Shown piece by piece: positions 1 through 8,563 of a DNA stretch of 64,000 nt. Position 1 is the stretch's first letter, and every line of letters starts with the position of its first letter. The translations under genes were made by a program, and so were the position numbers. Origin of the DNA: Thermosipho sp. (in: thermotogales) (GTDB lineage: Bacteria > Thermotogota > Thermotogae > Thermotogales > Fervidobacteriaceae); the NCBI GenBank assembly GCA_017656345.1, contig JACDNZ010000009.1, positions 24,081 to 88,080 on the forward strand, written 5' to 3'. The notes under the pieces were generated by a model, which searched no databases, was not told the DNA's origin, and saw only the letters and a list, made by a program, of their open reading frames with translations.

Positions 1-68
1 ATTATTTCCTCCCTATCGTTGTTAAAATGTTTCATATGAATATGCGCGTGTGTATCCACCAATTTCAT
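1..68 (-). CDS. TatD family metal-dependent hydrolase, 5' part only
   Basis: Only the first 22 codons lie in the window; the gene runs off the left edge. The ATG at 68 is preceded on the minus strand by a TAGGAGGAAT ribosome site. The translation opens MKLVDTHAHIHMKHFN, with Asp5, His7 and His9 forming the D-x-H-x-H metal-binding signature that begins TatD/YcfH-type amidohydrolase-fold deoxyribonucleases. The position after the HxH is His rather than the usual Asp/Asn. Function is inferred from the N-terminus alone. It is divergent from the ABC importer that starts at 167. Confidence 0.72.
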   Translation of the reverse strand, partial: MKLVDTHAHIHMKHFNNDREEI

Positions 69-129
69 ATCTATTCCTCCTAAAAACGTTTTTTCATAAA
101 TATTTTATCATTAAACTTGAAAAATGAAG

Positions 130-138
130 TGGTATAAT
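130..138 (+). promoter_or_regulatory. Extended -10 promoter of the ABC importer operon
   Basis: TGGTATAAT (TGn plus TATAAT) lies 28 bases before the start of the substrate-binding protein. No good -35 hexamer stands 17 bases upstream, which is acceptable for an extended -10 promoter. Confidence 0.6.
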
Positions 139-166
139 TTTAGTTAGAAACAAGGAGGTGAAAAAC

Positions 167-1084
167 ATGAAAAAGAACATAACTTTATTGTTGATTATTT
201 TTATTTCTGTATTATCTTTTACTTTAACTTTCATCAATCCTTTTGGTCCAACCATCATTCCTATTTCTCCAATGTTAGAAGGAATTGTTAAAGGATACGT
301 GAATTTAAACATAAGTCTCTGGAAATCTCCCGATGAAGCTATTGCAAAAATTGTTTCTGGGAATGCTAAATTTGCAGTATTACCCATAACAACCGCAGCT
401 AACTTATATATTAAAGGAATTGATATAAAATTAATCGGGGTACATGAATGGAAAGTTTTTTACTTAGTAACAAAGGAAAATAATTTTGAAGGTCTTAAGA
501 GTTTAAAAGGAAAAACCGTTTATTCTGCTCACGGAAGAGGTCAAACCGTGGATGTTTTACTAAGATATTTATTAGTTTTAAATGGACTTGAACCAGATAA
601 AGATGTGCAATTTGTTTACGCCCCTCCACAAGAAATAGTTGCATTGTTTAAAGCTGGAAAAATCGATTATGCAGCAATACCTGAACCTTTCGTATCAATG
701 TGCCACACAAGTGGTGGAAAAATAGTGGTAGATTTTCAAGAAGAGTGGAATAAAATAGCCGGCACACAAAATGGCATACCTATTGCAGGACTTTTTATTG
801 TTGAAGATATTGCTCAATATACCAATCTTATTAATGAAGTTGAAAAAACATTTGAAAAAAGTATCAACTGGTCAAATGAAAATCTTGATGAAGCTTTAAA
901 AATAACAAGCAAGTATTTAACAATCCCTACTCCTATTTTGAAAGAATCAATGAATAGAACTGAGTTCAGGTATGTTCCTATTTCAGAATGTAAAAAAGAT
1001 GTAGAACTTTTCCTTATGAAAATGAATGAATTATATCCAGATGGTATGCCTGACGTTCCTGATGAAGGATTTTATCTAAAATGA
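167..1084 (+). CDS. ABC transporter substrate-binding protein, NMT1/SsuA type
   Basis: Exported periplasmic binding protein of 305 residues. The N-terminus is a signal peptide (MKKN, then a hydrophobic run to about residue 25) with no lipobox cysteine. The body resembles the NMT1/THI5 and SsuA/TauA families: a 'FAVLP..TAANLY' segment early, 'LKSLKGKTV' around residue 120 and 'PQEIVALFKAGKIDYAAIPEP' near residue 165. A GTG at 158 is in frame but lies inside the GGAGGTG ribosome site, so I use the ATG at 167. It overlaps the permease gene by 4 bases and forms a complete importer with the next two genes. The ligand cannot be read from sequence; sulfonates, pyrimidines and oxyanions are all transported by relatives. 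Confidence 0.82.
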   Translation: MKKNITLLLIIFISVLSFTLTFINPFGPTIIPISPMLEGIVKGYVNLNISLWKSPDEAIAKIVSGNAKFAVLPITTAANLYIKGIDIKLIGVHEWKVFYLVTKENNFEGLKSLKGKTVYSAHGRGQTVDVLLRYLLVLNGLEPDKDVQFVYAPPQEIVALFKAGKIDYAAIPEPFVSMCHTSGGKIVVDFQEEWNKIAGTQNGIPIAGLFIVEDIAQYTNLINEVEKTFEKSINWSNENLDEALKITSKYLTIPTPILKESMNRTEFRYVPISECKKDVELFLMKMNELYPDGMPDVPDEGFYLK

Positions 1085-1818
1085 AATTTTTGTACGGCTT
1101 ACTAATTTTCATTGTTTTCTGGTGGGGTTTATCTCTATTAATCAATTCTTCTTTTATTCTTCCCACACCGACACAAGTGGGAAAGGTTTTTTTTGAAATT
1201 ATTCAAACTGAAATATTGTGGGCTTCCTTACTTTCTTCAATTTATAAAGGAATAATTGCCCTATTCTTAACAATAGTACTCGGATTTCTTTTTGGTTTTT
1301 TTATGGGAATTTGCGACGTCTGTTTTAATCTTCTTCGCCCCATCTTCACAGTGTTTCAATCCGTGCCTGTCATTTCCTGGCTTGTACTTGTGATTTTCTT
1401 ATGGGGAATAGGAACAAAAGGTCCTATTGCAATAACTGTATTGTCATTACTTCCAAATACAACTTTTGCTGTAGCCTATGGTGTTAAAAACACTGACAAA
1501 TCTTTAATCGAAATGGCAAAAGTTTATAAAGTCAGTAAAAAGAAAATAGTGAAAGATTTATACCTTGGTTCGGTCGTTCCTTTTATTCTAACGGCACTTG
1601 AAGTAGTTTCCGGTAATTTATGGAAAGTAATATTCGTATCTGAATACCTATGTGGCAAAAGCGGCATAGGTGTACAAATTGCCTGGGCACGTCAATATGT
1701 TGATATTCCAAAAGTTTATGCTCTAACCATTTTTGCAATATTACTTGGTATTTTATCCGAAAGAATTTCAAAAATGTTTGTAAAAATATTTTTAAAGGAT
1801 TGGGAATATGGTAGTTGA
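1081..1818 (+). CDS. ABC transporter permease, SsuC/TauC type
   Basis: Inner-membrane permease of 245 residues with about six hydrophobic segments. The cytoplasmic coupling (EAA) loop is visible around residues 138-165 (MAKVYKVSKKKIVKDLYLGS followed by VVPFIL). 'VFQSVPVISWLVLVIFLWG' near residue 95 is typical of nitrate/sulfonate/taurine-class permeases. Its ATG overlaps the stop of the binding-protein gene (ATGA), and its end overlaps the ATPase start by 11 bases, so the three are translationally coupled. The substrate is unknown and set by the binding protein. Confidence 0.85.
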   Translation: MKFLYGLLIFIVFWWGLSLLINSSFILPTPTQVGKVFFEIIQTEILWASLLSSIYKGIIALFLTIVLGFLFGFFMGICDVCFNLLRPIFTVFQSVPVISWLVLVIFLWGIGTKGPIAITVLSLLPNTTFAVAYGVKNTDKSLIEMAKVYKVSKKKIVKDLYLGSVVPFILTALEVVSGNLWKVIFVSEYLCGKSGIGVQIAWARQYVDIPKVYALTIFAILLGILSERISKMFVKIFLKDWEYGS

Positions 1819-2482
1819 ATTGAAAAAAATCAATAAAAGTTTTGGAAATCTCCAAGTATTAAAAGATATCAGTTTCTCATTAAAAAAAGGCGAAAAACTG
1901 GTTCTTTTAGGCCCGTCAGGTTGCGGTAAAACAACTCTTTTAAGAATTATAGCAGGGCTTGAAACATATGAAGGTAAATACTCAAAAAAATTTAACAAAG
2001 TCGGATATGTGTTTCAAGAACCACGAATCATTCCCTGGAAAAGCGTATATAAGAACCTTAAATTCGTTGAAGAAAATGATGAAAAAATTCATAACATTTT
2101 AAAATCTATGAAAATTTTTGAATTTAAAGATTATCTACCTGGAAAATTAAGTGGTGGCATGAAACAACGTGTAAATCTATCAAGAGCACTAGTTACAGAG
2201 CCTGATCTACTCCTTTTAGATGAACCTTTTGCGTCACTTGACATCCATATTAAATGGAATTTGATAAATGATCTTTTAAACGAATGGAAAAAAAGAAATT
2301 TTTCAATAATAATGGTAACACATGATTTAAAAGAAGCATTAATGATCGGCGATAGAATTATTGTTTTATCAAACAGACCAGCTTCTATAATAAAGGAATA
2401 TACTATTTTAGAAAGAAGTCTTACCCTAGAAGAAAAACTAACTAATGAAATTATAGAAATCTGGAATGAAAGTAGGGGATAA
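1808..2482 (+). CDS. ABC transporter ATPase, SsuB/TauB type
   Basis: Nucleotide-binding subunit, 224 residues. Visible motifs: Walker A GPSGCGKTT at 35-43, Q-loop in 'YVFQEPRIIPWKSV', signature LSGGMKQR near 114, Walker B LLLLDEPFASLD near 138 and the H-loop 'VTHDLKEAL'. The sequence 'QEPRIIPW' after the Q-loop is common in SsuB/TauB-type ATPases. It energises the permease encoded just upstream and overlaps that gene. At 224 residues it is short, with no C-terminal regulatory domain. Confidence 0.88.
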   Translation: MVVELKKINKSFGNLQVLKDISFSLKKGEKLVLLGPSGCGKTTLLRIIAGLETYEGKYSKKFNKVGYVFQEPRIIPWKSVYKNLKFVEENDEKIHNILKSMKIFEFKDYLPGKLSGGMKQRVNLSRALVTEPDLLLLDEPFASLDIHIKWNLINDLLNEWKKRNFSIIMVTHDLKEALMIGDRIIVLSNRPASIIKEYTILERSLTLEEKLTNEIIEIWNESRG

Positions 2483-2483
2483 A

Positions 2484-3884
2484 TTGAGAAAAGTCTCAGA
2501 ATATATCTTTAAAATCCCAAAAGAAAAATCAATGAAAGTGGACGCATATGTTTTTACCGACGAAAGTGGTTTAAAAGAAATCTCCGAAGCATTAAAACAA
2601 CTCAAAAATGTTGCAACTCTTCCGGGGATTGTAAAGGCTGCTTATGCTATGCCAGATATACATTGGGGATATGGTTTTCCAATTGGCGGGGTTGCAGCCT
2701 TTGATGAAAATGAAGGAATAATAAGTCCTGGTGGAGTTGGTTTTGATATTAACTGTGGGGTTAGACTTTTGAAAACCAATCTTTTGTTCAATGATATTAT
2801 TGGCAAATTAGATAAACTCCTTCAAAAAATGTATGATACTGTCCCTGTGGGGGTGGGATCAGTTTCATCAAAAAAATTTAACAAAAAAGATTTCAAAAAA
2901 ATTATTGAAAATGGTGTAAAAGCTCTTTTAGAAATGGGATTTGGTCTTCCAGAAGATTTAAATTATATTGAAGATAATGGAACTATAACCCCTGCAAGTA
3001 TGAAAGATGTTTCAAACAAAGCATATGAAAGAGGGCGTGAAGAAGTTGGAACCCTCGGATCCGGAAACCATTTCATAGAAATTCAGAAAATTGATCAAAT
3101 ATATAATAGAAAAATTGCTGAGAAACTGGGAATTGTTGAAAACCAAATCGTTATCATGATTCATACAGGAAGCAGAGGTTTCGGACATCAAATAGCCACA
3201 GATTACATTCAATTAATGAGAGACAAATTTAAAAACCTCTCTCTCCCAGACAAACAATTAATTTACGCACCTTTTAAAAGTGAATTAGGTCAAAGATACT
3301 TCTCAGCTATGAATTGTGCAGCAAATTATGCCTTTTCAAACAGGCAGTTTATCACCTATTACATTAGAAAAGTCTTTAAAGAATTATTTAATGTTCCAGT
3401 TGAATTAATCTATGATGTAGCACATAATATAGCAAAACTCGAAAGTCATAATGTTGATGGAACCGTAAAAAAGATTGTCGTACATAGAAAAGGAGCTACT
3501 AGAGCTTTTGGACCTAGTAGGAGAGAAATCCCAGAAAAATACAAAGAAATTGGGCAACCTGTTATTATTCCAGGTGATATGGGAACAGCTTCCTATCTGC
3601 TTGTTGGAACTGATGAATCAGAAAATATTGCATTTTCTTCCACTGCTCACGGTGCAGGAAGAGTACTCGGGAGGCGTCAGGCATTAAAGACTCTAGAAAT
3701 AAATAAAATCCTTTCAACTCTTCATAAAAAAGGTATAATAATCAAAAGTAAAAGCAAAAAAACTATTGTAGAAGAAGCTCCTGATGCATACAAAGATATT
3801 GATAGAGTAGTTAATATAGTTGACAAACTAAATCTTTCGAGAAAAATTGCAAGAATGATTCCTCTGGGGGTAATAAAGGGATAA
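2484..3884 (+). CDS. rtcB: RNA-splicing ligase RtcB
   Basis: RtcB joins 2',3'-cyclic phosphate and 5'-OH RNA ends using GTP and Mn2+. Family residues present: DINCGVR (metal-binding Cys), LGSGNHF, HTGSRGFGHQ, 'DVAHNIAK', HRKGATRAF, and STAHGAGR, whose histidine is guanylylated in this family. Length 466 is close to the usual 480. An ATG at 2466 is in frame but lies inside the ATPase gene with no ribosome site. The TTG at 2484 sits just after AGGGGAT and gives an N-terminus (RKVSEYIFKIP) that fits the family, so I prefer it. No archease gene is adjacent. Position after an ABC importer suggests shared transcription rather than shared function. Confidence 0.92.
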   Translation: MRKVSEYIFKIPKEKSMKVDAYVFTDESGLKEISEALKQLKNVATLPGIVKAAYAMPDIHWGYGFPIGGVAAFDENEGIISPGGVGFDINCGVRLLKTNLLFNDIIGKLDKLLQKMYDTVPVGVGSVSSKKFNKKDFKKIIENGVKALLEMGFGLPEDLNYIEDNGTITPASMKDVSNKAYERGREEVGTLGSGNHFIEIQKIDQIYNRKIAEKLGIVENQIVIMIHTGSRGFGHQIATDYIQLMRDKFKNLSLPDKQLIYAPFKSELGQRYFSAMNCAANYAFSNRQFITYYIRKVFKELFNVPVELIYDVAHNIAKLESHNVDGTVKKIVVHRKGATRAFGPSRREIPEKYKEIGQPVIIPGDMGTASYLLVGTDESENIAFSSTAHGAGRVLGRRQALKTLEINKILSTLHKKGIIIKSKSKKTIVEEAPDAYKDIDRVVNIVDKLNLSRKIARMIPLGVIKG

Positions 3885-5236
3885 TGGACAAAAATGAAAA
3901 GTTTTTAATCTTAGAGGGTGTTTTTGCTAATTTCTATTTTATTTTAACTCAAGGAGTTATTTTTACTTCTATTGCTCTATTTTTTGGTTTTAACGAAATT
4001 CTTCTTGGTATTACTGCTTCTTTTCCAATGGTTTTTCAATTATTTCAATTAATTTCCCCTATAGTTATTGAAAAATTCAAATTTAGAAAAAAACTTTTAA
4101 TGATTTTCAATTCTTTCAAACTCTCATGGATTATTGTTTTGTTTGCGCTATTATCAGGTAAAACCTCTCCTATGGTTCTTGTTATAGCCCTAGGAATTTC
4201 ACAAGCTTTTTCTACTCTAGCTGGAAACACCTGGTCATCACTGGTTTCAGATGTAATAAAACCAGAAAAAAGAGGTAAATACTTTGGTTATAGAAGTATG
4301 ATAATTTCCTTCTCTACTTTGATAGCTTTTTATCTCTTTTCTTATATTATTGATAACAATCCCGCCCCGTTAAATTATATTTATGTAATATCAATCACAT
4401 TAATTGCTACATTTTTAGGTATTATCTCATTAACACCTGTTGATGATCCACCACTAAAAACCATTGGTACGTTAAATGAACTTAAAGGTGTTTTTTCCGA
4501 AAAAAATTTTATAAAGCTTTCCTTTGCAAACATGTATTGGAATTTTATCTTGCTTTTAACTGCTCCGTTTTTTTCCTATCATCAGCTTAAAAACCTCCAT
4601 ATACCTTTAACATACATCAGTTATGCAATCATTGGTATGACACTAATATCGATGTTGTTTTATTTCGTTTGGGGAAGATTAAGCGATAAATTCGGTAATA
4701 AAACTATCATGATTCTAGGAATTATATTTGTATCTCTTACTCCATTTTTCTGGATCTTAATGAACGAACAACACTGGCCATATGGGCTCGTTTTTGATGC
4801 TGTCATTTCAGGAATCGGCTGGGCAGCAATAAATTTATCACTTTTGATTTTTCCAATGGAAGCCGCAAAAAGGATTTCTCCTATGTACTTTGCAGTGTTT
4901 GGATTTTTCGGTGGAATCGGAGGATTAATCGGTTCTCTCACCGGGGGTTATATTGCTACTTACTTTAATAAATTTGATTTCTACATCGGCAATTACCATA
5001 TATTCGGCTTACAACTTTTCTTCATACTTGAAGGTTTTTTGCGGCTACTTGCTATTCCTCTATTTGCAAAAGTTAAAACTCAGAAATACGTTTCCCCAAC
5101 CGTATTTGTATTCAATATTCTAAATATCATTGCAAGAAGACCTACTCAAAGAATTTATGAAAATGCAAAACTTGGTAACGCATATGTACTCAAAAAAATT
5201 CCTTTAAAAAGTAAAAGAATAAAAAGATGGTGGTGA
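3884..5236 (+). CDS. MFS transporter
   Basis: Integral membrane protein of 450 residues with about 12 hydrophobic helices. A major-facilitator loop 2-3 type motif is degenerate here ('SDVIKPEKRGKYFGYRS' around residue 125), and a second similar loop, 'WGRLSDKFGNKTIMILG', lies near 265, which is the clearest MFS signature. Its ATG shares its A with the TAA of rtcB, so translation is probably coupled. Nothing in the sequence fixes the substrate. The charged, Lys/Arg-rich C-terminal 40 residues are cytoplasmic. It is the last gene of the plus-strand run before a two-way terminator. Confidence 0.8.
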   Translation: MDKNEKFLILEGVFANFYFILTQGVIFTSIALFFGFNEILLGITASFPMVFQLFQLISPIVIEKFKFRKKLLMIFNSFKLSWIIVLFALLSGKTSPMVLVIALGISQAFSTLAGNTWSSLVSDVIKPEKRGKYFGYRSMIISFSTLIAFYLFSYIIDNNPAPLNYIYVISITLIATFLGIISLTPVDDPPLKTIGTLNELKGVFSEKNFIKLSFANMYWNFILLLTAPFFSYHQLKNLHIPLTYISYAIIGMTLISMLFYFVWGRLSDKFGNKTIMILGIIFVSLTPFFWILMNEQHWPYGLVFDAVISGIGWAAINLSLLIFPMEAAKRISPMYFAVFGFFGGIGGLIGSLTGGYIATYFNKFDFYIGNYHIFGLQLFFILEGFLRLLAIPLFAKVKTQKYVSPTVFVFNILNIIARRPTQRIYENAKLGNAYVLKKIPLKSKRIKRWW

Positions 5237-5246
5237 AAAATAAAAT

Positions 5247-5290
5247 AAAATTATCCCCCCGAAGCATTCACTCAGGAGGATAATTTTTTA
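5247..5290. terminator. Bidirectional terminator between MFS gene and DUF4405 gene
   Basis: Inverted repeat AAAATTATCC...GGATAATTTT with additional C/G pairs inside the stem, flanked by A-rich and T-rich tracts, lying between two convergent genes. Confidence 0.75.
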
Positions 5291-5313
5291 AAAAGATTTA
5301 TCAAATTAAATTT

Positions 5314-5610
5314 CTATTTAGAAGATTTTCCAAACAACTGTTTTAATTCTTCTATAAACAATTTATGATTTAAAATAAAATGAAGTATTACAAGACCAAT
5401 CATAATATAACCGGACAAATTGTGCATTTTTATCCATACTGGTGCTGGTTTAACATTTGACACAGTAAATCTCTGAAGAACTATTCCACTTATTCCAACA
5501 ATCACAAATGAAATTAAAAGTAATAAGGAGATAAACCCTTTCAACTTCATAATTGGTTTAGGAATTGAAATAGTAAATCTTTCACCTTTTAACTTTGGTT
5601 GATTATTCAT
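5314..5610 (-). CDS. Small membrane protein, DUF4405 type
   Basis: Protein of 98 residues with two transmembrane segments: residues 24-46 (LKGFISLLLLISFVIVGISG) and about 68-84 (GYIMIGLVILHFILNH). His64 (MHNLSG), His78 (LHFILNH) and His83 lie around the second segment, as in the cytochrome-b-like DUF4405 family where histidines may bind heme. A GGAGGGG ribosome site precedes the ATG at 5610. The heme-binding role is inferred from the family, not shown. It is a single-gene unit with its own terminator. Confidence 0.6.
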   Translation of the reverse strand: MNNQPKLKGERFTISIPKPIMKLKGFISLLLLISFVIVGISGIVLQRFTVSNVKPAPVWIKMHNLSGYIMIGLVILHFILNHKLFIEELKQLFGKSSK

Positions 5611-5720
5611 ATAAAACCCCTCCTTTTGTTTAAATTGTTCATCAAATGTTATATTTTACACTATTTATTTTATTTTTTCAGTAATAAATATTACGTTATT
5701 TTTTATTTTCAACATTTAAC

Positions 5721-5753
5721 AAAAAAGTCCCCGATATTCATTTCTCGGGGACT
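5721..5753 (-). terminator. Rho-independent terminator of glpX
   Basis: AGTCCCCGA (5726-5734) pairs perfectly with TCGGGGACT (5745-5753), and on the minus strand it is followed by TTTTTT. It stands about 30 bases beyond the glpX stop. Confidence 0.9.
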
Positions 5754-5782
5754 CTTATACGAGATTTATATCTAAATTAAAG

Positions 5783-6802
5783 CTAATCCTTCATCTTTTT
5801 TCCATTTAGAAACCTTACTTCTCCTTCGCTTTTCAATGGTATTGTTTTAAATTTTAAATTATGATGTGAAATTATTCTTCGCAGTGTTTTTGTTTTTGAC
5901 CTCATAACAATTGACTCAGTTATAGCTATGTTTTTGGAATACTTTACTCCTTTCAAAAGTTCACCATCAGTAACACCTGTTGCAGCAAAAATTACATTAT
6001 CACTTTTAATTAAATCATCTGTTCGATATACTTTATCTACATCAAAACCTTTTTCTACAATTGCATTTCGCTCTTTTTCATCAATAGGCCATAATTTTAT
6101 CTGAATTTCTCCACCAAGAGATTTTAATGCTGCCGCCGCAAGTATTGCTTCTGGTGAACCACCAATTCCTATGTAAATATTTACATAACTTTCTGGAAGT
6201 GCCGTTGCAATTGCTGCCGCTATATCTCCATCACTTATTAACTTTATTCTTGCACCAACTCTTCGAACCTCTTCTATAATTTCTCTATGTCTATCCCTGT
6301 TTAATATAACCACAGTAAGCTCAGAAATATCGATATTTAAAATAGCAGCAGCTACGCGCAAATTTTCTCTAATAGAAGCATTGATATCCAACTTTCCGGC
6401 AAGTTCAGGACCTACGGCAAGTTTATAAGAATAAAAAGTAGGTAAATATTCTATGGCACCTCTATCGGTTGCCGCAATGACACTAATTGCATTTGGAAGA
6501 CCATATGCTACAAGGCGTGTACCGTCAATTGGATCAACGGCTATATCAAGTTCCGGAGTACCTTCTTCCCAGTTTCCTACTTTTTCACCAATATAAAGCA
6601 TTGGAGCCTTGTCTTTTTCCCCCTCACCTATAATCACAGCACCCTGCATATCTATATAATCCAGCATACCTCTCATAGCATCACTTGCCTCTTTATCAAC
6701 TAACTCTTTGTCCCCTCTACCTAAGTGCCTGCTCGCCATTAAAGCGGCTGCTTCAGTAACCCTAACCAATTCCAATGTTATTTCTTTCGGTACTTTTCCC
6801 AC
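5783..6802 (-). CDS. glpX: Fructose-1,6-bisphosphatase class II (GlpX)
   Basis: GlpX hydrolyses fructose-1,6-bisphosphate in gluconeogenesis. Visible landmarks are 'VTEAAALMASRHLGRGDK' at the N-terminus, the metal-site segment 'GEGEKDKAPMLYIGE', 'AVDPIDGTRL' and 'GIGGSPEAILAAAALK'. Length is 339 residues, normal for the class. Frames run upstream to a TTG at 6817, but that codon is part of the G-rich ribosome site; the GTG at 6802 follows GGGGGGTGA at good spacing. It has its own promoter and terminator and is probably transcribed alone, although it follows folP and the pseudouridine synthase on the same strand. Confidence 0.93.
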   Translation of the reverse strand: MGKVPKEITLELVRVTEAAALMASRHLGRGDKELVDKEASDAMRGMLDYIDMQGAVIIGEGEKDKAPMLYIGEKVGNWEEGTPELDIAVDPIDGTRLVAYGLPNAISVIAATDRGAIEYLPTFYSYKLAVGPELAGKLDINASIRENLRVAAAILNIDISELTVVILNRDRHREIIEEVRRVGARIKLISDGDIAAAIATALPESYVNIYIGIGGSPEAILAAAALKSLGGEIQIKLWPIDEKERNAIVEKGFDVDKVYRTDDLIKSDNVIFAATGVTDGELLKGVKYSKNIAITESIVMRSKTKTLRRIISHHNLKFKTIPLKSEGEVRFLNGKKMKD

Positions 6803-6839
6803 AATGTCACCCCCCAATTAAACTACAAACTACGTTAAA

Positions 6840-6867
6840 ATTATAATATTCTGTAACAAAAAAGCAA
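6840..6867 (-). promoter_or_regulatory. Promoter of glpX
   Basis: On the minus strand TTGCTT (6867-6862), a 16-base spacer and TATAAT (6845-6840), ending about 38 bases before the glpX start. Confidence 0.65.
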
Positions 6868-6919
6868 AGTTCTATAAACGTTATTTAAATTTAACCATTT
6901 ACAAAAAACGAATGAATTT

Positions 6920-7612
6920 TCACTCTCCTAAAATTAAGCTTACTTTTTCTTTAGGTAATTCTTTCCATTCGCCGGGTGAAAGTTTTAAATCTTCAAGTTT
7001 TAACTTACCAATTCTGATTCTTTTAATTCTTTTATATCTCAATCCCATTATCTTTGTAATCAACTTTATTTCATGGTATTTTCCTTCGGTAATAACAATC
7101 GAAATAAGCCCTTCTCTTATTTCAGTTACCTTGGCTGAAGCAAACTTTGTGCCATTATTTAAAACTATTCCTCTTTCAGCCATTTCAATCATTTCTCTCG
7201 TTAATTTGCCATCAACTTCAACCAAATATTCTTTTTCAATCTTTTTTCTTGGAGATATTACCTTATGTGTAAACTCTCCATCATTTGTAATTATCAAAAG
7301 TCCTTCCACATCTTTATCAAGTCTTCCTGCAATATGAAGTTTATCAACATAAGGGTGGTCAATAAACTCAAATATATTCCTCTCATATTCAGATTTACTT
7401 GATGTATACCCAGAAGGTTTGTATAATGCAATGTATACATTATGATATGGTTCCACTTCCTCGTTGTCAAAAAATACCCTTTCGTTTTTTACTTCATATG
7501 CCGGATCTTTTATTACTTGTGTCCCAATTTTTACTCTTCCCTCTTTAATTATTTTTTTTACAAATTTTCTGCTTCCTATTCCTGCATTCGAAAGAAACTT
7601 ATCCAAGCGCAT
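6920..7612 (-). CDS. RsuA/RluB-family 16S/23S rRNA pseudouridine synthase
   Basis: Isomerises uridine to pseudouridine in rRNA. The 230-residue protein has an N-terminal S4 RNA-binding domain (MRLDKFLSNAGIGSRKFVK to about residue 50) and the catalytic RsuA-family motif GRLDKDVEGLLIITNDG at 96-112, with the nucleophile Asp99. The C-terminal 'GKYHEIKLITKIMGLRYKRIKRIRIG' also fits the family. Sequence alone does not decide between a 16S (RsuA) and a 23S (RluB/E/F) target. It overlaps folP by 14 bases, so the two form an operon. Confidence 0.88.
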   Translation of the reverse strand: MRLDKFLSNAGIGSRKFVKKIIKEGRVKIGTQVIKDPAYEVKNERVFFDNEEVEPYHNVYIALYKPSGYTSSKSEYERNIFEFIDHPYVDKLHIAGRLDKDVEGLLIITNDGEFTHKVISPRKKIEKEYLVEVDGKLTREMIEMAERGIVLNNGTKFASAKVTEIREGLISIVITEGKYHEIKLITKIMGLRYKRIKRIRIGKLKLEDLKLSPGEWKELPKEKVSLILGE

Positions 7613-8429
7613 TCTTTATCGCCTCTGCAACTTTTGCTGCTCTATAATTTTCCTTTACATCATGAACCCTAATAATATCTACTCCCTTCATCACTCCAAT
7701 TGCTGTTATTGCCAAAGTCCCTTCTAGCCTTTCTTCCACTGGTAAATCTAAAATCATACCAATCATTGATTTTCTACTTGCTCCAATAAGCAACGGATAT
7801 CCGAGCTTCTTAAATGTTTCAAGATTTTTTAAAATAAGTAAGTTATCTACTAATCTTTTGCCAAAACCAATTCCAGGATCTACTATAATCTTTTCAACTC
7901 CATGTCTCTTTGCAAAATTGATCCTTTCTTCAAGAAATTCATATATTTCTGAAACAGGGTCATCATAATAAGGATTTTCTTGCATGTTTTTTGGGGTTCC
8001 TTTCATATGCATTAATATTACAGGACAATCAAACTCTTTAGCAACATTAACCATGTTTCCATCAAATCTGAAAGCACTTATATCATTTATTATATCTGCT
8101 CCTACTTTCAAGCTTTCATATGCTACTTTAGATTTATACGTATCAACTGAAACAATTACATCAAATTCCTTTTTTATTGCCTCGATAGCCGGAACCACTC
8201 TATTAAGCTCTTCATCAAGTTGTACTTCATCAGCACCTGGTCTTGTACTTTCACCACCAACATCAATAATTTCTGCACCGTCTTTAATCATTCTTGCTAC
8301 TGTATCGATTAATTTTTCTTTGTCAATTCTGCTACCCGGATAAAAAGAATCAGGTGTAACATTAACGATTCCCATAATATATACATGATCAAAGGATATT
8401 TTTTTATTATTCTTTAATTTATATTCCAT
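7599..8429 (-). CDS. folP: Dihydropteroate synthase
   Basis: Condenses p-aminobenzoate with dihydropterin pyrophosphate in folate synthesis. All TIM-barrel signatures are present: GIVNVTPDSFYPG (near 20), GGESTRPGA, VSVDTYK, ILMHMKGTPKNMQ, DPGIGFGK, LLIGASRKSMIG and 'IIRVHDV' at the C-terminus. Length is 276 residues. A TTG at 8432 is possible, but the ATG at 8429 has the correct distance from GGGAGGGA. No other folate gene is nearby. It is the first gene of a two-gene unit with the pseudouridine synthase. Confidence 0.95.
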   Translation of the reverse strand: MEYKLKNNKKISFDHVYIMGIVNVTPDSFYPGSRIDKEKLIDTVARMIKDGAEIIDVGGESTRPGADEVQLDEELNRVVPAIEAIKKEFDVIVSVDTYKSKVAYESLKVGADIINDISAFRFDGNMVNVAKEFDCPVILMHMKGTPKNMQENPYYDDPVSEIYEFLEERINFAKRHGVEKIIVDPGIGFGKRLVDNLLILKNLETFKKLGYPLLIGASRKSMIGMILDLPVEERLEGTLAITAIGVMKGVDIIRVHDVKENYRAAKVAEAIKNALG

Positions 8430-8466
8430 CAAAATCCCTCCCTCAATTTCATTTTATCATATAGTT

Positions 8467-8494
8467 TTGAAATGAAAAGTTAATCATGTATAAT
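8467..8494 (+). promoter_or_regulatory. Promoter of the gntP-like gene
   Basis: TTGAAA, a 16-base spacer and TATAAT, 70 bases upstream of the ATG at 8564. Confidence 0.75.
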
Positions 8495-8563
8495 TTTATA
8501 TGTACTCCGAAAAGTATAATATACAATATTCCGCAACATATCATACTTCAAGGAGGTGGGGGA

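Noticed and set aside
6912..7337. Plus-strand frame of 141 codons over the pseudouridine synthase
   Set aside because: Lies entirely opposite a gene with all family motifs; no ribosome site.
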